From Bacteroides sp. MSB163 (lineage in GTDB: Bacteria; Bacteroidota; Bacteroidia; Bacteroidales; Bacteroidaceae), in assembly GCF_036416795.1 (NCBI RefSeq), contig NZ_CP143867.1, positions 3,278,001 through 3,342,000 on the forward strand: 64,000 nucleotides of DNA, given 5' to 3'. Under the pieces are notes generated by a model. It had not been told where the DNA came from, made no database searches, and was given only the letters and a program-made list of their open reading frames with translations. The translations under genes and the position numbers were made by a program. This document shows, in pieces, positions 16,201 to 24,520 of the stretch. The number at the start of each line of letters is the position of its first letter. Position 1 is the first letter of the stretch.

Positions 16201-17392
16201 TTGCGGGAACTGAATGTGGGTCATCTGTAGGAGCAAAGTGCGCTTTCAACGTGTTGTCCGGGGCAATTGCATAGATCCCATCATTGTCGGTACCTACCCA
16301 GAGAGTTCCAGTATGGTCCTTGCATACTGACATGACGCAGTTCGAACCGATTACATTATGTACGGAAGATTTATACCCCATGTATTTGAATTTGTTGATA
16401 GTGGCAGGTATAATCATAACCCCTTTCTGGAAAAAGCCTAACCAGGTATTTCCTATTTTATCTTTCAGAATAGAGTGTACTTTGGCTTTTTTCAGGTTAA
16501 ATGTGGTGATGTTAAAATTGGCTTCCTTTATCTTTTGTTCCTGAGTATCATATATTTTTATTCCCGAACCGTCTGTACCGATAAATATCTCATTCTGATT
16601 TCCGGGATATAGAATTTTGATAGGCAAATTGGGATTAGGAGTATATATAATAGGAATAAATGTATCTGCTTTGTCATTATATATAAATAGCCCTTTCTTT
16701 AAACTACTCATATAAAGATTGCCTTGGTGGTCTTCACACATACTCGAAACTGTATTCTTCGCTATGTCTTTTTCGCCTGAATAATGTTTGGATTGGTTAT
16801 TTTCATCAAAACGAAAGATACCATTATCACCTGTTGATATCCATAAATTCCCTTTTTTATCTTCATATGCAGATGTGATTAAATTGCTAGGAATAAATTG
16901 GCTTATTTGCCTGGCATTTATGCTGTCTCCTTTTGTCTCCAGTAGAAACATGCTATGTCCCGAGGTACCTATTAGTATTTCTCCATTATTGCGTTCAAGT
17001 ATTGTCGCTATATTGGGGGCTATCGGAGCTCCGCTGGAAAGGTACATCGGAATGGTGGTAAAGCTATCTGTTGCCCGGTCATATATTTGTAATCCGTTCA
17101 GGGAACCTATGAAAAAGCGTCCTTGACTGTCTTCATAAAGTGTACGTACGTAGTCGTTAAGTAGAGAGTGGGGGTTATCTTTTTCATTTCTATAAACGGT
17201 GAATTTAGCACCATCATATCTATTCAAGCCGTCTTCTGTTGCAATCCATATTATTCCGTCACGATCTTGATATATTTTATTGAGCATACTGCTTGATAGG
17301 TCTTTGTCGACCGTGAACATCTTCCCTTCCTGTCCATGAAATGTGGTAGATAAGCATAAAAATAATAGGCATAAAATAAATTTGGTTTTCAT
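13292..17392 (-). CDS. Hybrid two-component system regulator (HTCS 1)
   Basis: This encodes 1366 residues with all the sensor-regulator parts in one chain. After a signal peptide (to FHGQ) come about 14 Reg_prop-like blades (repeated DRDGIIWIATEDGLNRYDG-type motifs) forming the periplasmic sensor, then a Y_Y_Y domain (about 690-780) and one membrane segment (about 790-812). The cytoplasmic part has a HisKA domain with the phospho-acceptor His near residue 839 (ISHEIRTPM), a HATPase with N and G boxes (NIISNAFKFT, GTGIGLHLS), a receiver with the acceptor Asp near 1154 (IISDIMMPEMDG), and a C-terminal AraC-type DNA-binding domain. It senses an oligosaccharide and activates a PUL. It is paralogous to HTCS 2 at 39225 and may serve the PUL whose end lies at the left edge. 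Confidence 0.95.
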   Translation of the reverse strand: MKTKFILCLLFLCLSTTFHGQEGKMFTVDKDLSSSMLNKIYQDRDGIIWIATEDGLNRYDGAKFTVYRNEKDNPHSLLNDYVRTLYEDSQGRFFIGSLNGLQIYDRATDSFTTIPMYLSSGAPIAPNIATILERNNGEILIGTSGHSMFLLETKGDSINARQISQFIPSNLITSAYEDKKGNLWISTGDNGIFRFDENNQSKHYSGEKDIAKNTVSSMCEDHQGNLYMSSLKKGLFIYNDKADTFIPIIYTPNPNLPIKILYPGNQNEIFIGTDGSGIKIYDTQEQKIKEANFNITTFNLKKAKVHSILKDKIGNTWLGFFQKGVMIIPATINKFKYMGYKSSVHNVIGSNCVMSVCKDHTGTLWVGTDNDGIYAIAPDNTLKAHFAPTDDPHSVPATIMSIFEDSNYNLWIGSYLHGMARLDSKTGRCEYLKLSEQPSNLTENIYCFAEDDNKTLWIGTMGGGLFYMDINTGKIGQCSMLANNNSNWNRINMLHNSWINSLLYTDEGKLYIGTYDGLGCLDIKNMDFISPLKNRRILYEDVIYALHEGSDGIIWIGTSKGLKRLNPQSLDIQEYTIVDGLPSNYICAIKEDMDGYLWISTNYGISRFNPKNQGFINFYASDGLQGNEFSKGAGFACQQGELIFGGTNGITYFNPAEITNSNKKPEIRITDFYIHDKMVKKGMKSGSKDIVTTAVMDANHFQLSHKDNSFSIEFSAMEFFSPERITYIYRINNSNWISLQQGINRVSFSNLNPGDYTFQVKAKDNGSYSDIKEILITIYPAWYASGWAKLMYGILLIVIIYIIIIQVRHRYRARQEILEHIHAEQINEAKLQFFINISHEIRTPMSLIISPLQKLIATDKDGERQKNYHTIYRNAERILRLVNQLMDIRKIDKGQMSLKFQEVDIVGFIRDLYYTFEYQANAKHITLSFQTEMESLQAWIDPKNFDKVILNIISNAFKFTPENGKINIYLRTGNDINAPCSLQHYFEIIVEDSGIGIDPAEIGRIFERFYQIRNSHNNSNVGTGIGLHLSRSLIELHHGTIEAENNEGKPGSRFIIRLPLGKEHLSAEEIDNNPADNHSPVHITTALPTSPVDEEDEKVRSRTKSRVLVVEDDEEIRKYICRELASDFHMSECTNGKEALAIILKKEPDLIISDIMMPEMDGLTLCKKIKQNVTINHIPIILLTAKSREEDNLEGLNMGADAYIVKPFSIEILRKTAINLIKSREVLRNNFSGSQMQEQKLKKLKVQSPDDRLLDKVMKVINDNLGNPDLNVEMIATEVGISRVHLHRKLKELTNQSTRDLIRNVRLKQAASLLANQYHNITEVATLTGFTNIAYFSTAFKELYGVPPTTYMEEQQKSPLSDNAKS

Positions 17393-17412
17393 AGTTATTA
17401 ATTTTATGCTTG

Positions 17413-17420
17413 CAAATATA
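17413..17420 (-). promoter_or_regulatory. -7 promoter box for HTCS 1
   Basis: The minus strand reads TATATTTG, matching TAnnTTTG, 20 bases upstream of the ATG. Confidence 0.6.
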
Positions 17421-17595
17421 CTTAATATCCACTATATTTCCTTTTAAAATATGAACTTATATGTCGAATTTCTTATTCAGATCTGGATTCTTTTTTGTTT
17501 CACTGTAAGGGGGCGGGTAGATCGTAATTGTTGTTTCCGTCAAACTCAACAGTCTTTCTCTTGGTATAATGTTTTCACAGAATCAGCCGGCATAT

Positions 17596-17628
17596 AAAAA
17601 AAGAGGGGAAGCGCTGGCTTCTCCTCTT
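17596..17628 (-). terminator. Terminator of the long xylan operon
   Basis: On the minus strand a 12-bp stem with one mismatch (17617-17628 with 17601-17612, tetraloop between) is followed by at least six T. It lies 26 bases after the GH67 stop and marks the end of the xylan block that starts at susC. Confidence 0.92.
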
Positions 17629-17653
17629 AAAGACAGGTTTGTGAAGTATGTGA

Positions 17654-19729
17654 TTACCTTCTTTCATTCAGCATTTTCGGTGTCGGGCATTCATGATTGT
17701 CGATAGGAAGCTTCACTTGTTTCAAATCATCCAATTCATGTATTGGTCTTTCCACTTCGTAAGGGGTACGCATACCCGAAAATTCCTGGAAGTATAGCAG
17801 ACAGGCATCTTTCCACCATACGGCATCACGTGCCTGTATCTTCAGGCGTGACTGTACGTCCTTGAAACGTTTCGCATCGATATAGTTCTCGGCCAGGTCC
17901 CATATCTTCTGAAAGTTTCTTACCTGCTGTACACCATGATCGTAGCGATAGCAAAGTTCGTCCCATAAAGTATGTCCGCTTTGCATGGTGTGCCCCCAGG
18001 GGGCATGATGGAACCACAAGAGATACTCATCCGGACAAGTACGGATGTCATCGTAAAGGCGGCAGAGCGAATCGGGATATTGGGCTGTAGCATTGCTACC
18101 CGTATGACTGCGATCGAAACCTATCCCCTGTTTGTCTGCTTTATGATAGTAAGACGGCATCCAGTCGGGGCGTGCACCGGGCACGTCGCACCAAGGTTCC
18201 GGGCCGTAATGGTGTCCCCATGCAAAGAGGTGATGCAGCCCGAGTGGCATCATATAGTCTACCACGGCCTCGCGGCTTTCCATCATCATTTGCTTTAATG
18301 AAGAATGAAGATTTAAGAATGAAGAATTGGCTGCGCTATCGGTCTGCAAACCTTCTTCATTCTTCATTTGTAGTTCTTCATTGTAGAAGGTCTGTTTCAG
18401 CCATTCTTCTGCGATTGTTTCCGATGTCAAGGAAGGATTCCAGGCCATGCGCCCGAAAGCGTACCAGTTGGCTTGGGCAAAAGGATGACCGCACCAGTTT
18501 GTATCCGTACCTATATTGGCGACACCTGCTATGGCTTTCAGTGAAGACGGCTTCACAAAGTCGAAGAACTCTTCCCACATCGGGGCAAGATAGGCAAGGT
18601 GATTGGAGAAGCCCAGATATTCTTGTGTGATCTGGAACTCGACCATCTGCGGAGTCCGGGGCATAGCGCCGAATAAAGGACTATACGGTTCGCGAGGCTG
18701 GAAGTCGACCGGACCGTTCTTTATCTGTACGATGACATTGTTGCGGAATTGTCCATCCAAAGGCTGGAATTCCAGATAGGCTTGCTTTGCGCGGTCTGCA
18801 TCCGTTGGGCTGTAGACGAAAGCGCGCCACATGACGATGCCTTTATAGGGCTTCAATGCATCTGCCAGCATATTGGCGCCTTCGGCATGTGTACGGTTGA
18901 AGTCGCACGGGCCGGGCTGTCCTTCGGAATTGGCTTTCACCAGGAAGCCACCGAAGTCGGGAATGGTGCGATAGATCTCTTTGGCTTTCTGCTTCCACCA
19001 GGCGATGACATCTTTGTCCAAAGGATCGGCTGTGGAAAGCCCGCCCAGTTGCATGGGGGAGGCAAAGTTGATAGAGAGATATACCTTGATGCCGTAAGGA
19101 CGGAATATGTCTGCCAGAGCCTTTACCTTTTCCAGATATTCGGCGGAAAGGATTTTAGAAGAAGCATTTACATTGTTCAGCACCGTTGCATTGATTCCGA
19201 TGGAGGCATTGGCACGCGCATAAGCTTCGTATCTGTCGGAGAGTGTGCCGGGCAGTTCTTCCCAGTTCCAAAGAGATTTGCCGGCATAACCGCGCTCGAT
19301 GCTGCGGTCGAGGTTATCCCAATGATTGAGAATACGCAGGTCATAGGCAGGGTTCTCCGTTATTTCCAAGTCTGTTTCCGAAGGCTTTCCAAAGTTCCGC
19401 ATTTCTTGCAGGCGGATCAGGTGATAGGCAGCATAAAGCAAACCCGTTTCGCTGGGAGAAGTGACGGTGAGTTTTCCATTTACTTGTCGTATACGAAAGC
19501 CTTCAGAAGATAGTTGTTTGTCTTTCTTCAGTACAAGCGTAACGGGGAGCCCTTTCCATGCCTGTTTCAGTTCACGGACGGCTATGTTTAGTGTCGGAGA
19601 CTGGCGAGGCGCTGTAATTTGTGCGTGGGCATCTGTCGATTGCCGGAGCCACAAGCGGCTGCCGTCTTCAGCGGATACGGGTCCGAGTAAACAAAATAAT
19701 AATAAGAATAAAGAGAACAGTTCTTTCAT
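17654..19729 (-). CDS. GH67 alpha-glucuronidase
   Basis: This encodes 691 residues with a signal peptide ending near PVSA. The ATG at 19729 is preferred over a TTG two codons earlier. It is homologous over its full length to GH67 enzymes that remove (4-O-methyl-)glucuronic acid from the non-reducing end of xylo-oligosaccharides. It has an N-terminal beta domain, the (beta/alpha)8 core with NHWDNLDRSIERGYAG, the GFLVKANSEGQPGP strand, QEYLGFSNHL, APMWEEFFDF, and the C-terminal helical domain with SREAVVDYM.PLGLHH. An odd extra stretch of about 28 residues lies between LKQTF and LKQMMMESRE (about residues 450-478). It is encoded by a palindromic 7-bp-repeat element. It is the last gene of the xylan operon. 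Confidence 0.94.
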   Translation of the reverse strand: MKELFSLFLLLFCLLGPVSAEDGSRLWLRQSTDAHAQITAPRQSPTLNIAVRELKQAWKGLPVTLVLKKDKQLSSEGFRIRQVNGKLTVTSPSETGLLYAAYHLIRLQEMRNFGKPSETDLEITENPAYDLRILNHWDNLDRSIERGYAGKSLWNWEELPGTLSDRYEAYARANASIGINATVLNNVNASSKILSAEYLEKVKALADIFRPYGIKVYLSINFASPMQLGGLSTADPLDKDVIAWWKQKAKEIYRTIPDFGGFLVKANSEGQPGPCDFNRTHAEGANMLADALKPYKGIVMWRAFVYSPTDADRAKQAYLEFQPLDGQFRNNVIVQIKNGPVDFQPREPYSPLFGAMPRTPQMVEFQITQEYLGFSNHLAYLAPMWEEFFDFVKPSSLKAIAGVANIGTDTNWCGHPFAQANWYAFGRMAWNPSLTSETIAEEWLKQTFYNEELQMKNEEGLQTDSAANSSFLNLHSSLKQMMMESREAVVDYMMPLGLHHLFAWGHHYGPEPWCDVPGARPDWMPSYYHKADKQGIGFDRSHTGSNATAQYPDSLCRLYDDIRTCPDEYLLWFHHAPWGHTMQSGHTLWDELCYRYDHGVQQVRNFQKIWDLAENYIDAKRFKDVQSRLKIQARDAVWWKDACLLYFQEFSGMRTPYEVERPIHELDDLKQVKLPIDNHECPTPKMLNERR
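18297..18382. repeat. In-frame palindromic heptad element A (inside GH67)
   Basis: The left arm at 18297-18324 is four 7-bp units of consensus AATGAAG (third unit ATTTAAG). The core at 18325-18354 begins AATTGGCTGCGCT and contains CTGCA. The right arm at 18355-18382 is four units of CTTCATT (third unit TGTAGTT), the reverse complement of the left unit. The first two units of the left arm pair exactly with the first two of the right arm over 14 bp. On the coding strand the core reads QTDSAAN. The core is shared with element B at 23253-23319. Confidence 0.85.
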
Positions 19730-19750
19730 AAACAAAAAGTATTGGTTGGT

Positions 19751-20731
19751 TTATTCATCGGCGGGGTAGCGTACTCCCCATTCGCGGCGTAAGTCATCCA
19801 TCATGCGCATGATGCGCAGGGTTTCGGCGTGAGGCATATAGGGAGATTCGAGCCATCCATTCCTCAGAGCTTCCATGGATGCATATACCTGATATTCATA
19901 TCCGGTGATTTGTGGCGGACAGTTGTAGACAACTGCCGTCTTATAATCTTCCGTTACCACCCTGATTCGTTGCGGATTGTTGATATTTTCAATGATCAAG
20001 TGGCCTTTGTCACCGGAAATGATGCCTTGGCGGTCGGTCATACTCAGCATACTGCTGTGCAGTACAGCGATTTTCCCATCCTTGAATGTAAGAGTGATAC
20101 TATTCTGTGCATCTACTCCGGTATCGGTCTTTACGCAGGTAGAGGTGACACGCTCTACGTCCGTCCCGAAAACCATGGAAGCAAAGTTCAGTGCATACAC
20201 TCCCAGGTCGAGCAGAGCCCCGCCTGCCAGTGCCGGTTGGCGGAGGCGCTCACGGTTGCCGATTGGGTAACCCAGATTGGCGGACAGCGTCATGGGGTGT
20301 CCGATGATTCCACCGTTTACAAGGTCATTGATGGTTTGCGATAGAGGCATGTAACGTGTCCAGATGGCTTCGGTGATGAAGAGTTCCTTTTCTTTGGCAA
20401 GATTCAGCAGTTCCTCCGCTTGGCGGGCATTGGCGGTGAATGCCTTTTCGCATAAAACCGCTTTGCCTTTCAGCAGACTCATACGTGCATGTTCGAAATG
20501 GTGGGAATGGGGAGTGGCAATATATACCAACTCCACCTCTTCATCATCCAGCATTTCTTCATAAGAACCATAGGCACGGGTAAATCCCCACCGGTTGGCA
20601 AAGTCACGGGCAGTCTGCAATTGGCGGGAAGAGACTGCATAAGCTTCTACTCCCTCCATTCCTTCGAGGGTGATTGCCATCTTTTCGGCAATCCACCCGG
20701 TACCTATAATACCTATTTTGATAGTATCCAT
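19751..20731 (-). CDS. Gfo/Idh/MocA family oxidoreductase
   Basis: This encodes 326 residues without a signal peptide, so cytoplasmic. The N-terminal Rossmann fold begins KIGIIGTGWIAEKMA (NAD(P)-binding GxGxxA-like loop). The family motif around ATPHSHHFEHARMSLLKGKAVLCEKAFT contains the conserved Glu-Lys of the active site. The C-terminal half has the open beta-sheet typical of GFO_IDH_MocA_C. It is likely to oxidise a sugar or sugar acid released by its PUL neighbours; a link to glucuronate or its methyl ether is only inference from position next to GH67. It is coupled to the GH43 gene upstream (17 bases) and GH67 downstream (21 bases). Confidence 0.88.
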   Translation of the reverse strand: MDTIKIGIIGTGWIAEKMAITLEGMEGVEAYAVSSRQLQTARDFANRWGFTRAYGSYEEMLDDEEVELVYIATPHSHHFEHARMSLLKGKAVLCEKAFTANARQAEELLNLAKEKELFITEAIWTRYMPLSQTINDLVNGGIIGHPMTLSANLGYPIGNRERLRQPALAGGALLDLGVYALNFASMVFGTDVERVTSTCVKTDTGVDAQNSITLTFKDGKIAVLHSSMLSMTDRQGIISGDKGHLIIENINNPQRIRVVTEDYKTAVVYNCPPQITGYEYQVYASMEALRNGWLESPYMPHAETLRIMRMMDDLRREWGVRYPADE

Positions 20732-20748
20732 ACTCTATCGGGCAACGG

Positions 20749-21726
20749 TTAATCAACTCCTTCAATGGTGACGATCTTTCCGTTGGCGTCGTATTCCAGT
20801 TCGCATACTTTCAGGCTGCGCAACCAGGTGCGTCCGCCGGAAGGCACACTGTCGTGATGGAACAGATACCATTTGTCCCGGTATTCCACGATGGAGTGGT
20901 GGGTAGTCCAGCCTACCACCGGAGTCAGGATTACTCCCTGATAGGTGAATGGACCGTAAGGATTGTCACCGATGGCGTAGCACAGGCGGTGAGTATCACC
21001 GGTAGAGTAGGAGAAGTAATACTTTCCGTTATACTTGTGCATCCAGCTTGCTTCGAAGAAACGGCGTTCGTTGTCTCCGGCTGTCAGCGGTTGCCCGTTT
21101 TCGTCCAGAATCACTACGGCTTTAGGTTCCTCGGCGAATTGTAGCATGTCCGCGCTAAGGCGGGCAACACGTGCGGGGATGGACGGTTCATTGTCTGCGG
21201 GGAAAGTAGCTCCGCTTTCCAGGGCTTTGTTGTCGCGATAGCGTTGCAATTGTCCACCCCACAGACCACCGAAGTACATATAATAGTTACCGTCTCCATC
21301 ATTCAGAACGGCAGGGTCTATACTGTAACTTCCGCGCATCGGGTCGGGTTGAGGAATGAACGGACCTTCGGGACGGTCGCTGATGGCAACGCCGATACGG
21401 AAGATATCGTTCTGGTCTTTCAGGGGGAAATACATATAATACTTGCCGTCTTTCTCAGCTACGTCGCAATCCCAAAGCTGGCGTCCTGCCCAGGGGATAT
21501 CTTCGGTGGTGAGTACCAGGCCATGGTCTGTGATTTCTCCTTTCATGGGGTCATCGGTAGAGAAGATGTGGTAGTCTTTCATATTGAAATGGTCGCCGTT
21601 ATCATTTTCGGGGATACCGCTTTCCCAGTCGTGGGAAGGGTAGATGTAAAGGCGGTCGTTGAACACATGCACGGCAGGGTCTGCCATATAATCTCCGGGT
21701 ACTAGGTATCTTTTTTCTTTCTTCAT
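20749..21726 (-). CDS. GH43 beta-xylosidase / arabinofuranosidase (GH43_1-like)
   Basis: This encodes 325 residues, a single five-bladed propeller with no extra domain and no obvious signal peptide, so it probably acts in the cytoplasm. Catalytic residues of the family are visible: the base Asp near the start (MADPAVH, about residue 16), the pKa-modulating Asp in SIDPAVLNDGDG, and the acid Glu at about 225 (FFEASWMHK). The short length and WDCDVAEKDGKYYMYFP text resemble GH43 subfamily 1, found in small xylan PULs and active on xylo-oligosaccharides, sometimes with an arabinosyl side chain. It lies in the operon 19 bases after the GH10-GH43 fusion. Confidence 0.88.
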   Translation of the reverse strand: MKKEKRYLVPGDYMADPAVHVFNDRLYIYPSHDWESGIPENDNGDHFNMKDYHIFSTDDPMKGEITDHGLVLTTEDIPWAGRQLWDCDVAEKDGKYYMYFPLKDQNDIFRIGVAISDRPEGPFIPQPDPMRGSYSIDPAVLNDGDGNYYMYFGGLWGGQLQRYRDNKALESGATFPADNEPSIPARVARLSADMLQFAEEPKAVVILDENGQPLTAGDNERRFFEASWMHKYNGKYYFSYSTGDTHRLCYAIGDNPYGPFTYQGVILTPVVGWTTHHSIVEYRDKWYLFHHDSVPSGGRTWLRSLKVCELEYDANGKIVTIEGVD

Positions 21727-21745
21727 GACTCTATAATTTTAAAGG

Positions 21746-24457
21746 TTAATTCGTATAGTTTCCTGTGGCGTAAATGCCGACCATAGTTCCGGTGAAACCT
21801 CCGGCTGTCTGCGTGCTTATCAGGTCGGCGGAGACGGGTTCGCCCACTTGCGTCCAGTTACCTTTAGGACTGGTAGAGTAGCAGAAGGTATAGTTTACTG
21901 CATTATCTCCTTCTACTTTCAGATATACTTTCCCATCTGTCCGGGTTAGCGGGCTGCCGGCCTGGCTGCACAGTCTGCCATGGCTGTATGTTTCCAGAAG
22001 CATGACGGGTTTGCCGTCTTTGTCCAGTGTCTTTCCGAAGCGAATATAGCAATTATCATCATGGAAACAGATGATGCCTGCGAAATCCTTCGGTTGTTGT
22101 GGCACGAAGTCCAAGCCGGTCTGAGCTGTGAATGTCCAATTGTTAATCCAGCGACCGATGGCGGCGGGCTGACGCTTTTGGTTAAGATCAGTACTGCTGG
22201 CGGTCATTTCCAACTGCCCTTTGCTGTTTATATTGTAGCGGGGCACCAGTGGAGTGCGGATAAAGAATGCTTCTTTAGCCAGTCCGTTTGCTGTCCATAG
22301 TGGGGCGGGATCGCAGGAGCGGTCGGCGGTATAAGTGATGACGTCACCCTCGGGAAGGATAATGGGTTGATTCTCTTTCCAGGTCACCGGGAGCATGAAA
22401 GTCTCGCGTCCCATCACGTCGTGACCGTTGCGATAGGGGCGGACACCGAGGAAGACAGCATACCAGTCGCCATCGGGAGTTTCCACCAGATCGGCATGAC
22501 CGACGCAGGTAACCGGATTGGGGCGGTCGCCCGGCAAGCCGCGTTGCGTCAATATCGGGTTGATGGCACAAGGTTTGAAAGGACCGAACGGAGACGCGGA
22601 GGTGAAGATCACTTCCGAGTGGTTGGGGCCTGTTCCACCTTCGGCAGCCATCAGGTAGTATGTACCGTTGATGTGGTAGAGGTGTGGACCTTCTATCCAG
22701 CTGGGATGCTGGGTTTTGTCTACACCCCCGTCAATAATCATCTTCTGTTTTCCTACGGTACAACCGTTTTTCCAGTCGAATTCGCGTATCCAGATAGCGC
22801 GGTGACCGTCATATTCGGGCTTTCCTGCCGGACCGTCATTGTTCACAATGTATGCTTTCCCGTCTTCGTCGAAGAGAAATCCGGGGTCGATGCCGCCCAC
22901 TTCGGGCAGGAAAGTGGGATCACTCCAGTTTCCTTTCTTCGGATCATCGGTGGTGACGAAGAAGTTGCCGCCACCATCTACGGCTGTGGTGATCAGATAG
23001 AACAGTCCGTTGTGAGGATTGTATTTGATGTCCGGAGCATAGATACCGCCGCTGATGCGCAGTCCGTCGTACATAGGCAACTGTGAGGGGCGGTTGAGAA
23101 CGTAGCCCAGTTGTTCCCAGTTCGTCAGGTCTGTGCTGTGCCAGATGGGTACGCCGGGGTAGAAGGCGAAAGAGGAGTTGACCATATAATAGTCGTTTCC
23201 CACGCGGCAGATGCTCGGGTCAGGGTAACAACCCGGTAAAACGGGGTTTTGCAATTGACAATTGACAATTGACAGTTGACAATTGGCTGCGCTGTCACGC
23301 TGCATAGAATTGTCAATTGAGTAGCTGAATTCGTAGAATTTAGCTACTCTTGGTTCCAGAATTTCTTTCAGGAAGGGCTTGGGCTGATAGTTACGGTCGA
23401 AGAGTAGGGGATATTCCCGTCTTCCCGGTACGGGCCAGTCATTCTTCCAGGAGTCGCCGTCCGATACTCCCCAGGCGGTTACGCGTGTAATGACGTCTGA
23501 GTGCTTTATGAAAAGTTCCATGAACGATTTCATACGTGCATTCCATAGATTGGAAACACTATCCAGCAGAGCTTCGGGATAGGGGTTCAAGGCTTTCTCA
23601 AAGGCTACTTTGTCGGCAATATTTGCTCCGCGGTTTACGGTTGGCAAAGCACTCATGTCCCATTCCGTTATCATCACTTTTGCACCTGTGGAGGCAAAGG
23701 CGAGAAGGCTGGTTTCATATTCGCCTATGCTTGGGTAATCCAATCCCATGTGTCCCTGCATACCTACAGCATCTATGCGCAATCCTTTTTCTTTGAGTGA
23801 ATTGACCATATGCACCACTGCGTCTCGGCGTCCCGGTTCGTGCATACCGTAGTCGTTGTAGTAGAGTTCCGCTTCCGGATCTGCCTCATGTGCATATTGG
23901 AAAGCCAGCGGGATATATTCTTCTCCCAGTATCTCGTAGAACTTGCTCCGGCGGTAACTTCCGTCTCCTTCAATAGCTTCGTTTACTACATCCCAGCCTT
24001 TAATGCGACCTTTATATCGGCCCACGATGGTATGGATATGGCTTTTCAGCCGCTCTTTCAGGATTTCGGGTGAAACATTCTTTCCTTCGGTATCTACGCA
24101 GAACCAAGGTGAGAGCTGGGAATGCCACACCAGGCAATGCCCGATGATGAACATTCCGTTATCCTCGCCGAACTTAACGAATTCGTCTGCCAGGCTAAAG
24201 TCATATCTATCTTCTTCCGGGTGTATCACTTCACTCTTCATGCAGTTTTCGGCCACAATAGAGTTGAAGTGGCGGCGCACTACATCGACTGCGCTGGTGT
24301 CGCGACCCGCAGCCTGTTCGGAATTAATGGCGACACCAACGAGGAATTTATCGCCGAGAATGTTTTTTAGAGTCGGGTCTGCCGCAACAGGTTTGTCGCT
24401 ATTGCAAGATATAAATGCGGCGGCGCAGACTGATAATGCTAAATACTTTAATTTCAT
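21746..24457 (-). CDS. GH10-GH43 fusion xylanase / arabinofuranosidase or xylosidase lipoprotein
   Basis: This encodes 903 residues. A lipoprotein signal (lipobox FISC) is followed by a complete GH10 barrel (about 28-372) with the acid/base Glu at about 160 (WDVVNEA) and the nucleophile Glu at about 265 (ITEWDMS). From about residue 403 there is a GH43 propeller (PVLPGCYPDPS base Asp, GGIDPGFLFDEDG, WIEGPHLY acid Glu), then a C-terminal beta-sandwich of the GH43_C2/concanavalin type (about 700-903). Subfamily 12 is likely for the GH43. The linker (residues about 380-402) is encoded by palindromic heptad element B. In related PULs as I recall them GH10 and GH43 are separate genes, so this is a fusion. 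It is probably periplasmic or on the inner face of the outer membrane. Confidence 0.92.
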   Translation of the reverse strand: MKLKYLALSVCAAAFISCNSDKPVAADPTLKNILGDKFLVGVAINSEQAAGRDTSAVDVVRRHFNSIVAENCMKSEVIHPEEDRYDFSLADEFVKFGEDNGMFIIGHCLVWHSQLSPWFCVDTEGKNVSPEILKERLKSHIHTIVGRYKGRIKGWDVVNEAIEGDGSYRRSKFYEILGEEYIPLAFQYAHEADPEAELYYNDYGMHEPGRRDAVVHMVNSLKEKGLRIDAVGMQGHMGLDYPSIGEYETSLLAFASTGAKVMITEWDMSALPTVNRGANIADKVAFEKALNPYPEALLDSVSNLWNARMKSFMELFIKHSDVITRVTAWGVSDGDSWKNDWPVPGRREYPLLFDRNYQPKPFLKEILEPRVAKFYEFSYSIDNSMQRDSAANCQLSIVNCQLQNPVLPGCYPDPSICRVGNDYYMVNSSFAFYPGVPIWHSTDLTNWEQLGYVLNRPSQLPMYDGLRISGGIYAPDIKYNPHNGLFYLITTAVDGGGNFFVTTDDPKKGNWSDPTFLPEVGGIDPGFLFDEDGKAYIVNNDGPAGKPEYDGHRAIWIREFDWKNGCTVGKQKMIIDGGVDKTQHPSWIEGPHLYHINGTYYLMAAEGGTGPNHSEVIFTSASPFGPFKPCAINPILTQRGLPGDRPNPVTCVGHADLVETPDGDWYAVFLGVRPYRNGHDVMGRETFMLPVTWKENQPIILPEGDVITYTADRSCDPAPLWTANGLAKEAFFIRTPLVPRYNINSKGQLEMTASSTDLNQKRQPAAIGRWINNWTFTAQTGLDFVPQQPKDFAGIICFHDDNCYIRFGKTLDKDGKPVMLLETYSHGRLCSQAGSPLTRTDGKVYLKVEGDNAVNYTFCYSTSPKGNWTQVGEPVSADLISTQTAGGFTGTMVGIYATGNYTN
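23253..23319. repeat. In-frame palindromic heptad element B (at GH10-GH43 junction)
   Basis: The left arm at 23253-23280 is four 7-bp units of AATTGAC (fourth AGTTGAC). The core from 23281 begins AATTGGCTGCGCT, as in element A, and carries CTGCA 19 bases in. The right arm is shorter, with GTCAATT at 23312-23318. A 12-bp perfect inverted repeat joins 23252-23263 and 23308-23319. The coding strand reads QRDSAAN through the core, in the same frame as in element A. Confidence 0.85.
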
Positions 24458-24520
24458 GCTATTTTAGTATGATTAATACGAATCAGTTAAGAAATGTGAT
24501 ATACGGACTATCTCAGTTTC

